A stretch of 64,000 nt of DNA, taken from Streptomyces albus subsp. albus. GTDB lineage: Bacteria; Actinomycetota; Actinomycetes; Streptomycetales; Streptomycetaceae. A program made the translations under genes and the position numbers. The notes beneath the pieces were generated by a model. The model was not told the DNA's origin. It was given only the letters and a program-made list of their open reading frames with translations, and ran no database searches. Within the stretch, counting starts at the first letter, position 1. The number at the start of each line of letters is the position of its first letter. Of the stretch, positions 8,445 through 16,069 are shown one piece after another. The stretch lies in the NCBI RefSeq assembly GCF_000725885.1, contig NZ_JODR01000001.1, positions 353,139 to 417,138 of the forward strand. The letters are read 5' to 3'.

Positions 8445-10918
8445 CCCCTCGCCTTCGCGGCCCACGCGAGTGCTCTTGCGTTGTCCTCCGGGCTCCCGTT
8501 CTCTGCGGCGTGCCAGTGCTCGACGTGCACCATCGGGCCGGCCTGCCCGCCCGCGGGGCCGGGGCCCCACGCTTGCGCGGCAGGCGTCCCGGCGAGCTGC
8601 ATGCGCGGGACCGGCGGAGGAGTCACCAGCGACCGCATTGCGGAGTCCAGCGGCCCCCGGCCGGACTCGATGCCCCGGACGATGCCCGCAGGAATCCACC
8701 GGCCCACCGATTGCGCCATCACGCGCGAGGGCGAGTGAATACCGAGCGCTTTCGCGATCGGCCCAGGGATCATGTTCTTCGCGAACGAAATCAATTTACT
8801 CTTGAGCCAAGATCCCATGGACTTGATTCCGGACAGCAGGCCCCGGATCACGTCCTTGCCCTTCCCGATAAGCAGGTTCTTCGTGTCGCCGACGGCGCGC
8901 ACGAGACGGTCAGGAAGTCCGCGAGCCCAGTCGACCGCCTCGCGGAATTTGCGCACCAGCCAGTCTTTGAAAGCCTTACCGGCGCGCGCTGCCACATCGG
9001 ACAGCTTCTTTGCCAGCGGTCCGACTTTCTCGGCCAACCACGAAGGAATATTCGTAAACCAGTCGATCAGGCCGCGCCACTTCGATTTCGTCTTGTCCAC
9101 GGCCCACTGCCACCCATCGGCGATGAGCTGGCCCACGAACTTGAGAGCCATTTTCAGCGTGGCTTTGAGCAGTTGGAGGGCGCCTTTGACGACGGCGATC
9201 AGCATGCCCCACATGCCGCCCGTCACGTCCTTGATGCCCTGCCACACCTTGCCCCAGTCGCCAGATATCAGACCGGTGACAATCTCGATGATGCCTTTAA
9301 TGTACTGCATCGCAGCGGACACATATTCGCCGATGGCGCCCCAGACGACACGGGCGATTTCCATGATGCTGTCACCGTGCTTAGTCCACGTCTCGTCAAT
9401 GAGAGTGACGACATCTTGGATTATCTGTGCGACCTGTCCGAGTGCTTCGCCGACCTTTTCGCCGAGGCCGCCTTTGGAGCCTTCGCCCGAGAAAGCTGCG
9501 CTGATCTTCCCGAAGACGCCTTGCAGCTTCTCAAGGTGGGGGGCGATCTCCTCCCAGAATTCCCCCAGCTTCTTGCCGATGCCTGAGAAAGCGCCGCCGA
9601 AGTTCTGCCGGAATTTTTCAAGAGCGGGCAGGACTTTGCCGCCCAGGAATTCCACGAATCCCTGTTGAAGGGTCCGTTTGAACTTCTCGACCTTCGTGCC
9701 CGCGTTGTCCCGCAGCGAGTTACCCATCTTGTCGGCAGCGCCGCCGACTTTCCCGAGCGCGTCAGCAGCCGACGACGGGTCAAGCGCCATAAGCGCTTTC
9801 TGTGTGTCCTCCGACTTGGTGCCGAAGAGCGTCAGGGCGAGCGTTGACCGCTCGGTCGGGTCTTTGATTTTCCGGAGGCCGTCGAAGACCTTATCGAGCG
9901 CTTCTTTCGCCTTCGGGCCACCCTTGGAAAAAACCCGCTGCATTTCTTCGCCGGACAGGCCGATCGCGGCAAACGCCTTGTTCGCCTCGTCGCCACCGCC
10001 CTGCGCGATCAGGACGAACTCTTTCAGCGAGTCGGCGACAACATCGGTATCGCGCGCACCGGCTTTGAGGCCCTGCGACATGAGCCCGGTCGCGGTCTTG
10101 GCGTCGATACCGAGCTGACGGAACTGAGTGGAATACTCGTTGAACGTGTCCATCAGGTCGTCAGCGCGCGGCCCCATTTTCTGCATGCCGCGCGTCATCA
10201 CGTCCAACGCCTCGTCTGCGTTGGGCGCGAGTTTCGTTTTCATGATCTGACCGACAGCATTAGCGGTCTGCCCGAGATCCAGATCGAACGTCGACGCCAA
10301 ATCCGAGACCTTAGTCGAAATGGATTCGATCTGAGCGTTCGTCGCGCCAGGCGGGAGCAGACCCGAGCGCATCGTCGCGGAAATCGCGTCCGCAGCGCCC
10401 TGGAAGTCCTCCGTGACGGCGTTCGCGTACATGGAACCGGCGATCTCGCCGTACTTCTTCGCCTCGGCGGGGGTGGCGCCGAGCTGGGCGCCCAGACGGC
10501 CCACGATGCGGGACTGGTCCAGCGCCTCACCCATGGCCATGACCAGTGCGGCGCCGGCCGCCGCGCCCAGCGCAGCAGCACCCCCGGCCACAGCGGCCTT
10601 CATGCCCTGGAGCCGGCCGCCGATCTTCTCGCCGGCGCCCGCAGTGCCATCGGCGGCACCGTCGCCGAGCGCGGCGCCCCCCTCATGGCCGGCCGCGGCG
10701 AACTGCCCGTCGAGGCCGGACAGGGCACTGTCGGCGCCGCGCGACACACCGTCGCCGAGCTGCTGCCCCGCCGCGCGGCCCGCGCGCGCGGCCTCCTCGC
10801 CCATCTGTTGGCCGGCCGTGCGTACGCGGCCCTCGGCTCGGGTGAGACCGGACGACATGCCCTCGTCGTCGACGGTCACAAGCGCGGTGAGCTCTCCCAC
10901 AGTCAGCGCCACGGGCAC
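8441..10918 (-). CDS. Tail tape measure protein
   Basis: This 825-residue protein sets tail length and is carried inside the tail tube. An Ala/Gly-rich N-terminus with long helices comes first, then the TMP core (AEAKKYGEIAGSMYANAVTED, MTRGMQKMGPRADDLMDTF, TGLMSQGLKAGARDTD). Next come a hydrophobic Val/Ile-rich stretch (VWGAIGEYVSAAMQYIKGIIEI) and a W-rich section near residues 580-650. The family rule of about 1.5 angstrom per residue predicts a tail near 120 nm (inference). The GTG start lies 34 bp after the frameshifted chaperone stop. No lysozyme or peptidase domain seen. Confidence 0.93.
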   Translation of the reverse strand: MPVALTVGELTALVTVDDEGMSSGLTRAEGRVRTAGQQMGEEAARAGRAAGQQLGDGVSRGADSALSGLDGQFAAAGHEGGAALGDGAADGTAGAGEKIGGRLQGMKAAVAGGAAALGAAAGAALVMAMGEALDQSRIVGRLGAQLGATPAEAKKYGEIAGSMYANAVTEDFQGAADAISATMRSGLLPPGATNAQIESISTKVSDLASTFDLDLGQTANAVGQIMKTKLAPNADEALDVMTRGMQKMGPRADDLMDTFNEYSTQFRQLGIDAKTATGLMSQGLKAGARDTDVVADSLKEFVLIAQGGGDEANKAFAAIGLSGEEMQRVFSKGGPKAKEALDKVFDGLRKIKDPTERSTLALTLFGTKSEDTQKALMALDPSSAADALGKVGGAADKMGNSLRDNAGTKVEKFKRTLQQGFVEFLGGKVLPALEKFRQNFGGAFSGIGKKLGEFWEEIAPHLEKLQGVFGKISAAFSGEGSKGGLGEKVGEALGQVAQIIQDVVTLIDETWTKHGDSIMEIARVVWGAIGEYVSAAMQYIKGIIEIVTGLISGDWGKVWQGIKDVTGGMWGMLIAVVKGALQLLKATLKMALKFVGQLIADGWQWAVDKTKSKWRGLIDWFTNIPSWLAEKVGPLAKKLSDVAARAGKAFKDWLVRKFREAVDWARGLPDRLVRAVGDTKNLLIGKGKDVIRGLLSGIKSMGSWLKSKLISFAKNMIPGPIAKALGIHSPSRVMAQSVGRWIPAGIVRGIESGRGPLDSAMRSLVTPPPVPRMQLAGTPAAQAWGPGPAGGQAGPMVHVEHWHAAENGSPEDNARALAWAAKARG

Positions 10919-10952
10919 GCACCCCCTATGCAGTTGTGGTTGTGCGGCTCGC

Positions 10953-11596
10953 CTACGCGGTGAGCCGGGCGATCTCGTTCGGGTCGGTCACGTGCCGCGG
11001 CGTCGAGCGCCACGCGCGCGCGAACCGGGACTCGGGCGGCAGGGAGCCGAGCAGCACCAGGAACCGGCGCAGGCTGAGGGCCGCGAGCTGGTCGGCGCTG
11101 AGGTGGTGGACGGCGGACAGGTCACCCTCAACCGCAGCCCAGTGACGGACTACCGCCGACCAGAACTCTTCCGCTTCCTGTTCCTGTTGCCGCTCCGCGG
11201 CCGTGGGGCTTTTCCCGGGCCGTCCTGCTCGTCGTATAGGCGGCGGGCGCGCTCCAACGACATCGAGCCGGGCACGGACGTGTTGGCGATCGCCCAGGCG
11301 AGGACGATGCCCATATGCCGGTCATCGACGTTCCGACGGATCAGCTCATCGACCAGCCCGGACGGCAGCAGCGCGCCAAGCAGGCTCTGAATGTCTTCGG
11401 GGTCGGCGGACTCGCGCACGCGGTGCATCTGCACCTGAATGAGGGCCGGGAGCCGCGACGGGAGCCGCCATTCGCGGCCGAACATGCGGAACGGCATACC
11501 GTCGTGTCTCGGTTCGATCCGTTCCTCGGCCCAGAAGGCATCCCAGTCGGCCGTATCCGGCCGCTCGTCGTGCTCCTGGTCGTGCAGCTCGCTCAC
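10953..11596 (-). CDS. Tail assembly chaperone, -1 frameshift fusion (gpG-T type)
   Basis: This is a 214-residue fusion made by slipping -1 at GGGAAAA (11216-11210). Frame 0 supplies residues 1-129, ending PGK. Reading then continues in the -1 frame from 11210 for 85 codons (SPTAAERQQEQEAEEFWSAV..., with RRFLVLLGSLPPESRFARAW) to a TAG at 10955-10953. The second part has no start codon of its own and has sensible phage-tail composition. Lambda-type G and G-T proteins bind the tape measure protein and the tube protein during tail assembly. Placement between major tail and tape measure genes is exactly the conserved one. Confidence 0.88.
11150..11596 (-). CDS. Tail assembly chaperone, unshifted product (gpG type)
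   Basis: This 148-residue protein begins at a GTG overlapping the major tail protein stop (GTGA). It contains EWRLPSRLPALIQVQMHRVRES, then DPEDIQSLLGALLPSGLVDELIRR and IVLAWAIANT, the helical layout of actinophage tail chaperones. It stops at a TAG 58 bases past the slippery site after a basic tail. The unshifted form is normally made in excess over the fusion. Confidence 0.88.
   Translation of the reverse strand: MSELHDQEHDERPDTADWDAFWAEERIEPRHDGMPFRMFGREWRLPSRLPALIQVQMHRVRESADPEDIQSLLGALLPSGLVDELIRRNVDDRHMGIVLAWAIANTSVPGSMSLERARRLYDEQDGPGKAPRPRSGNRNRKRKSSGRR
11210..11216 (-). promoter_or_regulatory. Programmed -1 frameshift site GGGAAAA
   Basis: On the minus strand the frame-0 codons read CCG GGA AAA, so the heptamer G GGA AAA fits X XXY YYZ. 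It is one base different from the lambda G/T slippery site GGGAAAG. Slippage allows both tRNAs to re-pair. Confidence 0.88.
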
Positions 11597-12051
11597 TGCG
11601 CCACCACCGCGACCTTCGACGGGGCGCCGCACCGGGTGATCGTGACACCCCAGGACGTTTTCGCGTTGTGCTCGCCGCCGACCTCGCCAGGGGTGGCCGT
11701 CGCCTCCCACACCGTCCACTCGGTCTGGTCCTTGTGCCGGTAGCGGAAGCGGTTCCGGCTCGCTTCGCCGACACCGGTGGTCCACACGGTGTCGACGTAC
11801 TGCTGTGCCGGGTCCTGCGCTCCCGTGGTCGCCGAGTACAGCCCGGTGAGCTCGATCGTGGCGCCGCGCTGCATGATGTCTTGCTCGTACTGGCCGTCGC
11901 TGTCGTTCGTGGTGGTGTCGGCGACCTCTTCGTTCTCACCGCGGTTGAGCGTCCAACTGTTGACCTTGGTGAGCGTCAGCCACGTCTCGGTGGCAGCGTC
12001 CTCGTCCTCGACCTCGAAAATCCAGTCGCGGGCGCTGATGGGGCGTCCCAT
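11593..12051 (-). CDS. Major tail protein (tube subunit)
   Basis: This 152-residue protein lies immediately before the tail chaperones. It contains WIFEVEDEDAATETWLTL, a loop with DTTTNDSDGQYEQDIMQRGATIELTG and a C-terminal ...WGVTITRCGAPSKVAVVAQ strand, the beta-sandwich pattern of siphovirus tube proteins. A strong AGGAGG lies eight bases before the ATG, which suits a highly expressed structural protein. A hairpin plus ATGCCCA module lies just upstream. Confidence 0.85.
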   Translation of the reverse strand: MGRPISARDWIFEVEDEDAATETWLTLTKVNSWTLNRGENEEVADTTTNDSDGQYEQDIMQRGATIELTGLYSATTGAQDPAQQYVDTVWTTGVGEASRNRFRYRHKDQTEWTVWEATATPGEVGGEHNAKTSWGVTITRCGAPSKVAVVAQ

Positions 12052-12064
12052 GGGTGTCCTCCTG

Positions 12065-12097
12065 TGGGCATGCGTGGGCGCCCCACAGGCGGGGCGC
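12065..12097 (-). terminator. Hairpin + ATGCCCA module upstream of major tail protein
   Basis: Minus strand: a GCGCCCC/GGGGCGC stem with six-base loop (12097-12078), CCACGC, then ATGCCCA (12071-12065), then CAGGAGG and the ATG. This copy lacks the T-run seen at the other sites, so termination is less certain here. It separates head-completion genes from tail genes. Confidence 0.6.
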
Positions 12098-12120
12098 TGC
12101 GGGGTGTTGCGGGTGGTGTC

Positions 12121-12534
12121 CTACGCGCGGTGCGTGGCGAGCACGTCGTACTCGACGGAGACGCGTACGACGTGCTCGTGCCGGCCGGTGCCGTCCGGGC
12201 CCATTGGCGAGGGCGTCGTCGCAGTGCAGATGATCACGGGCGTGCCGTCCGGTAGGACGGTGTCCGACAGCCCGTTCACCGCGTCGTACATGTCGTACGC
12301 GCGGGCGTAGGACACGCGCGGGTCTGTCGTACCGCGCACGCGCACCTGCACGAGGATGGCGTCGTACGCGATTGCGGCGTTCTGCGGGCCCGCGTCGTAC
12401 GCGGTGAGCGACACGGCCTGGTCGGGCGTCGGGGGCATGGTGCCGACGAACGTGTCACCGGCCGTGCCGGTCTCGTCGTACGACAGCAGGCCGAGCGATT
12501 CGAGCAGCAGCGCGAGGCCGTGTACGACGCTCAC
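12121..12534 (-). CDS. Tail terminator / minor capsid-like protein
   Basis: This 137-residue protein begins VSVVHGLALLLESLGLLSYDE and contains PDQAVSLTAYDAGP, AILVQVRVRGTTDPRVSYARAYDMYDAVNGL and a C-terminal HEHVVRVSVEYDVLATHRA strand. This is the pattern of phage minor capsid / tail terminator proteins that cap the tube at the neck. The GTG start overlaps the previous stop as GTGA. Confidence 0.75.
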   Translation of the reverse strand: MSVVHGLALLLESLGLLSYDETGTAGDTFVGTMPPTPDQAVSLTAYDAGPQNAAIAYDAILVQVRVRGTTDPRVSYARAYDMYDAVNGLSDTVLPDGTPVIICTATTPSPMGPDGTGRHEHVVRVSVEYDVLATHRA

Positions 12535-12881
12535 CGCAGGGCCCGCCGAACTTGGGCAGCGATGATCTGCTGCATGGTCGCGGCCTCCTCGTTCAACGGC
12601 TGTTCGAGGTACTTGGGGCCTCGGCCGGCGTCGTGCCGAAGCGTCATGTCCTCGTGCTGCCGCACGGCGTACGGGGTGTCGTACGCCACGGCGCCCGTGA
12701 GCTGCTGCTCGTCGACCGTCGCCGTGCCGGACCGTTCGAGGGTGCCCTCCTCGATGGGGACGCGGGCCCGCGAGACCTGTAGCAGGTGCTCGACCGCGAG
12801 GCGCACGCCCCGGGCCGCGCCCGCGTGCGCGCGGCCCTCCACAGCCTGTGTGTTCCACCGGATACGGGCATGCTGTGTCAC
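12531..12881 (-). CDS. Head-tail connector, HK97 gp10-like
   Basis: This 116-residue protein has HLLQVSRARVPIEEGTLERSG followed by GAVAYDTPYAVRQHEDM and a helical C-terminus, the classic layout of gp10-family neck proteins (IPVDTGxLxxS, then YAxxVExG-like). Start taken at GTG 12881, which overlaps the previous stop (GTGA) and has GAGGTGA upstream; GTG 12887 is possible. Confidence 0.75.
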   Translation of the reverse strand: MTQHARIRWNTQAVEGRAHAGAARGVRLAVEHLLQVSRARVPIEEGTLERSGTATVDEQQLTGAVAYDTPYAVRQHEDMTLRHDAGRGPKYLEQPLNEEAATMQQIIAAQVRRALR

Positions 12882-13195
12882 TCGCACATCACCTCGACGG
12901 ATTCGGGCACGGGCAGTCCGGGCGCGGAGTGATGGGCGACGGTGAGCGCGCGCGTGATCCGGCCGGACGGCAGGGTGAGGCGGGACTCGGCTGGGCAGTC
13001 GAGATCCGGCTCGGCGATGATCTGCGCTGTAGAGGTGACCTCGCGGCCCTCACGGTCGCGGACGGTGCGCACCGTCTCGGCGACCAGGGCGCGCACCGTG
13101 ACCGGGGGCCCGTACGTCGGCCCGTACGCGGAATCGCCGAGATACGGCTCGACAGCCACCGTGTGCCGCAGCAGCCACCCGGGGACGCCGGTCAC
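12878..13195 (-). CDS. Head closure / connector protein
   Basis: This 105-residue protein is coupled to both neighbours by 4-bp overlaps. It has VPGWLLRHTVAVEPYLGDSAYGPTYGPPVTVRALV, the opening of actinophage head-closure proteins (H/D-tVxve...g.GpvygppvtvrayV), then a conserved DREGREVTSTAQIIAEPD strand. It likely closes the head-tail interface after DNA packaging. Confidence 0.75.
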   Translation of the reverse strand: MTGVPGWLLRHTVAVEPYLGDSAYGPTYGPPVTVRALVAETVRTVRDREGREVTSTAQIIAEPDLDCPAESRLTLPSGRITRALTVAHHSAPGLPVPESVEVMCE

Positions 13196-13581
13196 CAGAT
13201 CACCCCCGGCAGCAGACCGGCCCGCCGAAGCGCACGGTGCGCGCGGGGGGCGAGGTCCACATCGCCCGCGGCCGTCGGCCCGTCCTTACGGCCGGACAGG
13301 GACACGGGCCCAATGGAGACGCTGTCCCACCGGCCGGCCGCCCCGGTGCCGTCGTCGCCCGTGGCGAGCTGGTACTCGACCTGCGCGCACGTGGCGTTGG
13401 CGAGGGCCTGCACGACGGCCGGGTCGGTGGGCATGCCCGTCTCGTCGGTGCGGTAGACGGCTGACAGGAGCGCGTCGTCCACGTCCTCACTGGCGCGGGC
13501 GAGCAGCCGCTCGGCGCCGGGCGGGGCCGGCTGCCCGGTCCACGCCGCGAGCTGTTCGGGGGTGGCGTAGACACGGGGCAC
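13192..13581 (-). CDS. Head-tail adaptor protein
   Basis: This 129-residue protein begins MPRVYATPEQLAAWTGQPAP with a helical body (LLARASEDVDDALLSAVYRTDETG, VVQALANATCAQVEYQLATGD), matching gp6/gp15-type adaptors that bind under the portal. It is followed by an ATGA overlap to the closure protein. Confidence 0.78.
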   Translation of the reverse strand: MPRVYATPEQLAAWTGQPAPPGAERLLARASEDVDDALLSAVYRTDETGMPTDPAVVQALANATCAQVEYQLATGDDGTGAAGRWDSVSIGPVSLSGRKDGPTAAGDVDLAPRAHRALRRAGLLPGVIW

Positions 13582-13584
13582 CGG

Positions 13585-13830
13585 TCATCCCTCCTTGGGC
13601 CTGCTCCGGGCACGCCCGGCCGTCTTGGCGTCGTCGGCCGTCTTGGCGTGCTGCTCCGGTGACGGCCGGGTCGGCGTGGCGTCGCCAGCGACGGGCTCGA
13701 CGGTGTAGCCCTTCCGCAGGAAGTACGCGACGGCGTTCTCGTCGTCGGTCTCAGCTGTGCCACCAGCGAAACGGACGCCGGCGACCACACCTGAGAAGTC
13801 CGTGACCGGGGACGTGATCGTGTGCAACAT
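13585..13830 (-). CDS. Small conserved phage head-region protein
   Basis: This 81-residue protein begins MLHTITSPVTDFSGVVAGVRFAGG, then FLRKGYTVEPV and a charged, disordered tail. Short proteins of this style (beta strand, GVxFxxGxA, then Y-x-V) are common between capsid and adaptor genes in actinophages, but their role is unknown. Ends 4 bp before the adaptor start. Confidence 0.65.
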   Translation of the reverse strand: MLHTITSPVTDFSGVVAGVRFAGGTAETDDENAVAYFLRKGYTVEPVAGDATPTRPSPEQHAKTADDAKTAGRARSRPKEG

Positions 13831-13840
13831 GGTCGCCCCC

Positions 13841-13972
13841 TCAGCCCTTGGCCTTGCCCTGCGGACGCCTGCCGGCCTTCCCGCCCGACGGGCCAGCCGT
13901 CGGCCCGGAGGACGCCGCGGGGGACGCAGCCGGGCCGGTCGGCGTCTCCTGGTGATAGCGGCGCAGCATCAT
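13841..13972 (-). CDS. 43-residue peptide coupled to capsid gene
   Basis: The ATG overlaps the major capsid stop (TGATG at 13974-13970), so translation should be coupled. The peptide is MMLRRYHQETPTG followed by a low-complexity A/S/P/G tail ending in KAKG, basic overall. No family recognised. It may be a capsid decoration or DNA-binding tail, or simply a non-functional short frame. The overlap and the tight gene packing favour a real product. Confidence 0.45.
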   Translation of the reverse strand: MMLRRYHQETPTGPAASPAASSGPTAGPSGGKAGRRPQGKAKG

Positions 13973-14826
13973 CACGCCCCTCCCTCGGTGGCGAGGGTGC
14001 CAACGCACACGCCCTCGTCGTCCAGCCGCTTCACCGCGTAGTGCACGTTCGTGGTGATCACGGTCGTGCGCTTGAGGATGTCGCGGTCGGTCTCCACGAT
14101 CGGTCGACGCTTGTAGAGCAGGCCGAGCGAGTTGGTCTTGAGCATGAGGAACGTGCCCGCGGCGAGACGGTCGGTGACTACGACCGGAATCCCGGCCATG
14201 GCACCGATGGTGCCCGTGGTGACGGGGATCGAGGTCCCGAGCTTGGCCGCGTCGGTGAACTGGTTGTCGTCCCACACCTGCGTGCGCTGCGCGCTGTTGA
14301 TGAAGATGCCCGCGAAGTCGGACGGATCGAACTCGTCGCCGAACATGGCGGCGGCGTGGTTGATCACCTTCCACGACAGGGCGGTCTCGGTGGCGGTGTA
14401 CCGGTAGGGGGTGCCGCCGCCCTGTGCGGTCTCGTCGGCCTGTGCCTGGGCGATCAGGTCGGCGTCGACCTTGCGGGCGGCGAGGATGCCGAACTGCCGC
14501 TGCGCCTCGCCGCGCGGGTCGCCGAGCGCGGTCAACAGGGCCTTGTCGGTGATCTCGACAGCCTTGCCGGCTTCCTTGATGGTGGCCGAGCTGCTGCTCT
14601 GCCCCATCACGGACGTGCCCATGGGCACGGCCTCGGTCAGCTCGTCGAGGTCGCCGAGGCGCCCCCACTTCGGGAAGTTGATTGTGTCGCCGGGCTGTCC
14701 TTCGAGAGTGCTGTCGGTGAGGACGGCGGACGAGCCGCCCACGCGCACGGCCCCCTTGAACTTTGCCTGTGCCATGTCGGCCCACACCTCGGGGACGATC
14801 AGGTTCGCGGCCTTCGTCTCGGCCAT
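13972..14826 (-). CDS. Major capsid protein
   Basis: This 284-residue protein begins MAETKAANLIVPEVWADMAQ, then GQPGDTINFPKWGRL, ITDKALLTALGDPRGEAQRQF, IFINSAQRTQVWDDNQF and PVVVTDRLAAGTFLMLK. This is the HK97-fold major capsid pattern of the N4-gp56-like branch common in actinophages. It follows a scaffold gene directly. There is no N-terminal delta domain, in keeping with a separate scaffold. The SD is weak (GAGGAGTAAC) but close. Confidence 0.88.
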   Translation of the reverse strand: MAETKAANLIVPEVWADMAQAKFKGAVRVGGSSAVLTDSTLEGQPGDTINFPKWGRLGDLDELTEAVPMGTSVMGQSSSSATIKEAGKAVEITDKALLTALGDPRGEAQRQFGILAARKVDADLIAQAQADETAQGGGTPYRYTATETALSWKVINHAAAMFGDEFDPSDFAGIFINSAQRTQVWDDNQFTDAAKLGTSIPVTTGTIGAMAGIPVVVTDRLAAGTFLMLKTNSLGLLYKRRPIVETDRDILKRTTVITTNVHYAVKRLDDEGVCVGTLATEGGA

Positions 14827-14892
14827 GACGGTTACTCCTCACTGAGTGCCGGCGCGTTGCCGGGCGGTCGGGGTGCCCGGCGGGCGGCCGGG

Positions 14893-15582
14893 TCAGGAAC
14901 CGGCGGCGAGGCGCCGGTACGTGTCGGGGTCGGACTGGTACAGCTCGGCCCGCGCCGCATAGTCCATGGCGGCGAACTGCGCGGGCGTGACGCCCTCGGA
15001 CGGGGGCCCGGAGAACTCCGCCCCGCCGCGTGCCGGTCCGGCCGGCTGCCGCTGGGCGGCGAGTCGGGGGTTCGCCTCGACGGCGGCGGTAATCGCCGCG
15101 GCGATGGCGTCGGTGTCGGCCGGCTCGAGGTCGGCGACGGCGGCGGCGAACTGGCGGGAGTCGAGCAGCGCGTCGGGGTCGCCGCCTGCCTCCCGAGCGG
15201 TCCGGTAGACGGCGAGCTCGACGGCCGTCTGTCGGGCCCTGGCCTGCTCGGCGGCGAGCTGCTGCGCGAGCTGGTCGGGGTCCGGCGGGGTGTCGTCGTC
15301 GACGATGCCGAGCGCCTTGCCGATCTGCTGCGCGAGCTCAGCGCGGGCCTCGTCGGCGGCACGCTGCTTGGCGGTGACGCGTGACTTGCCCGCTTCCTTG
15401 CGAGCGTTGGCGAGCTCGGCCTCAAGGCGGGCGATCTGTGCGGCGGTGTCCTCGCTCTGCTGCTGCCGCTCACTGGACGGCTGCGCGGCGGGCGGGGCGG
15501 ATATCGGCGCGGTGGTCGGGTCCTGCCCGCCCTCGCTGGCCGGGGCGCCCTGCTGGCCGGAGGTGCCGTTGTCGTCGCTCAT
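14893..15582 (-). CDS. Capsid scaffold protein
   Basis: This 229-residue acidic, highly helical protein lies just before the major capsid gene. It has a disordered N-terminus (Q/S/A/P-rich), a coiled coil from about residue 46 to 125 (AQIARLEAELANARKEAGKS...), then an AVADLEPADTDAIAAAI helix and a C-terminal DYAARAELYQSDPDTYRRLA, the usual capsid-binding end of phage scaffolds. AGGAGG lies six bases before the ATG. The protein is expected to leave the prohead during maturation. Confidence 0.85.
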   Translation of the reverse strand: MSDDNGTSGQQGAPASEGGQDPTTAPISAPPAAQPSSERQQQSEDTAAQIARLEAELANARKEAGKSRVTAKQRAADEARAELAQQIGKALGIVDDDTPPDPDQLAQQLAAEQARARQTAVELAVYRTAREAGGDPDALLDSRQFAAAVADLEPADTDAIAAAITAAVEANPRLAAQRQPAGPARGGAEFSGPPSEGVTPAQFAAMDYAARAELYQSDPDTYRRLAAGS

Positions 15583-15624
15583 GGTGCCCTCCTGGGGCTG
15601 GTCGGCCCGCTCCTGGCGGGCGTG

Positions 15625-15660
15625 TGGGCATAGCAGAAAGGGCCCGCACCTGGCGGGCCC
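15625..15660 (-). terminator. Hairpin + TTTC + ATGCCCA module upstream of scaffold
   Basis: Minus strand: perfect stem GGGCCCGC/GCGGGCCC with a five-base loop (15660-15640), TTTCTGCT, then ATGCCCA (15631-15625), followed by 48 bases with AGGAGG before the scaffold ATG. T-rich tail supports a leftward intrinsic terminator. Confidence 0.7.
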
Positions 15661-15676
15661 GGCGTACATTGCTGAT

Positions 15677-15862
15677 ATGAGCCAATATGCGAGGCAGGTT
15701 GCCGGGCGGTGTCGCAGGTGTTCCGCCGGGCTGGTCCAAGAGATCAGAGAGTTTCGTACGTGGGGCCCGGATGTGATCAAAAAGCCGATCGGTGACCCGC
15801 ACTGTCCCTCGTGCACGGTGGCCGAGTTGGAGGAGTTCGACAGGCAGAACCAGCCTGAATAG
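15677..15862 (+). CDS. 61-residue zinc-ribbon-like protein on opposite strand (moron-like)
   Basis: This small plus-strand frame has two CxxC knuckles: RCRRC near residues 14-17 and HCPSC near 47-50, separated by IREFRTWGPDVIKKPIGDP. It is set between leftward late genes and has no ribosome site, but TACATT ends seven bases before the ATG, as expected for a leaderless mRNA starting at the ATG. Base composition is slightly lower in G+C than its neighbours. A DNA- or protein-binding role is inferred from the knuckles only. Confidence 0.6.
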   Translation: MSQYARQVAGRCRRCSAGLVQEIREFRTWGPDVIKKPIGDPHCPSCTVAELEEFDRQNQPE

Positions 15863-15895
15863 AGGCGGAGCGTCCGCCGGGGCCTTGCGGCCTGG

Positions 15896-16066
15896 CTATT
15901 CGGTGGGCTTCTGCCGGGCGAGTGGTCGAGTCTCTGCGTAGCCGCGAACCCACGCGCGGCGCAGGATCGAGCCGGACGGGTGCGGGCAGGTGGTCGGGCG
16001 GTCGCCGCGGCGGCCTGCCTCGCGGCCGGCGGTCACGGCCCGGACGATGTCCTCACGCGTCCCCAC
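15896..16066 (-). CDS. Rmf/CrpP-like small protein
   Basis: This 56-residue protein begins at GTG 16066 with GGAGGT five bases upstream. The order R-x-x-T-A-GREAGRRG (residues 9-21), TTCPHP (25-30) and LRRAWVRGY (35-43) fits the Rmf/CrpP fold seen in ribosome modulation factor and many short mobile-element proteins: a helix with A/G spacing, a CP turn, then an RxxWxxGY helix. RMF dimerises 100S ribosomes in Proteobacteria; the role of the phage versions is not known. It sits between MuF-type head protein and scaffold in the late operon. Confidence 0.68.
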   Translation of the reverse strand: MGTREDIVRAVTAGREAGRRGDRPTTCPHPSGSILRRAWVRGYAETRPLARQKPTE

Positions 16067-16069
16067 GGG

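Noticed and set aside
12078..12097. A canonical intrinsic terminator upstream of the major tail protein
   Set aside because: The stem is good but no T-run follows, so it was annotated as part of the shared hairpin module with lower confidence rather than as a proven terminator.
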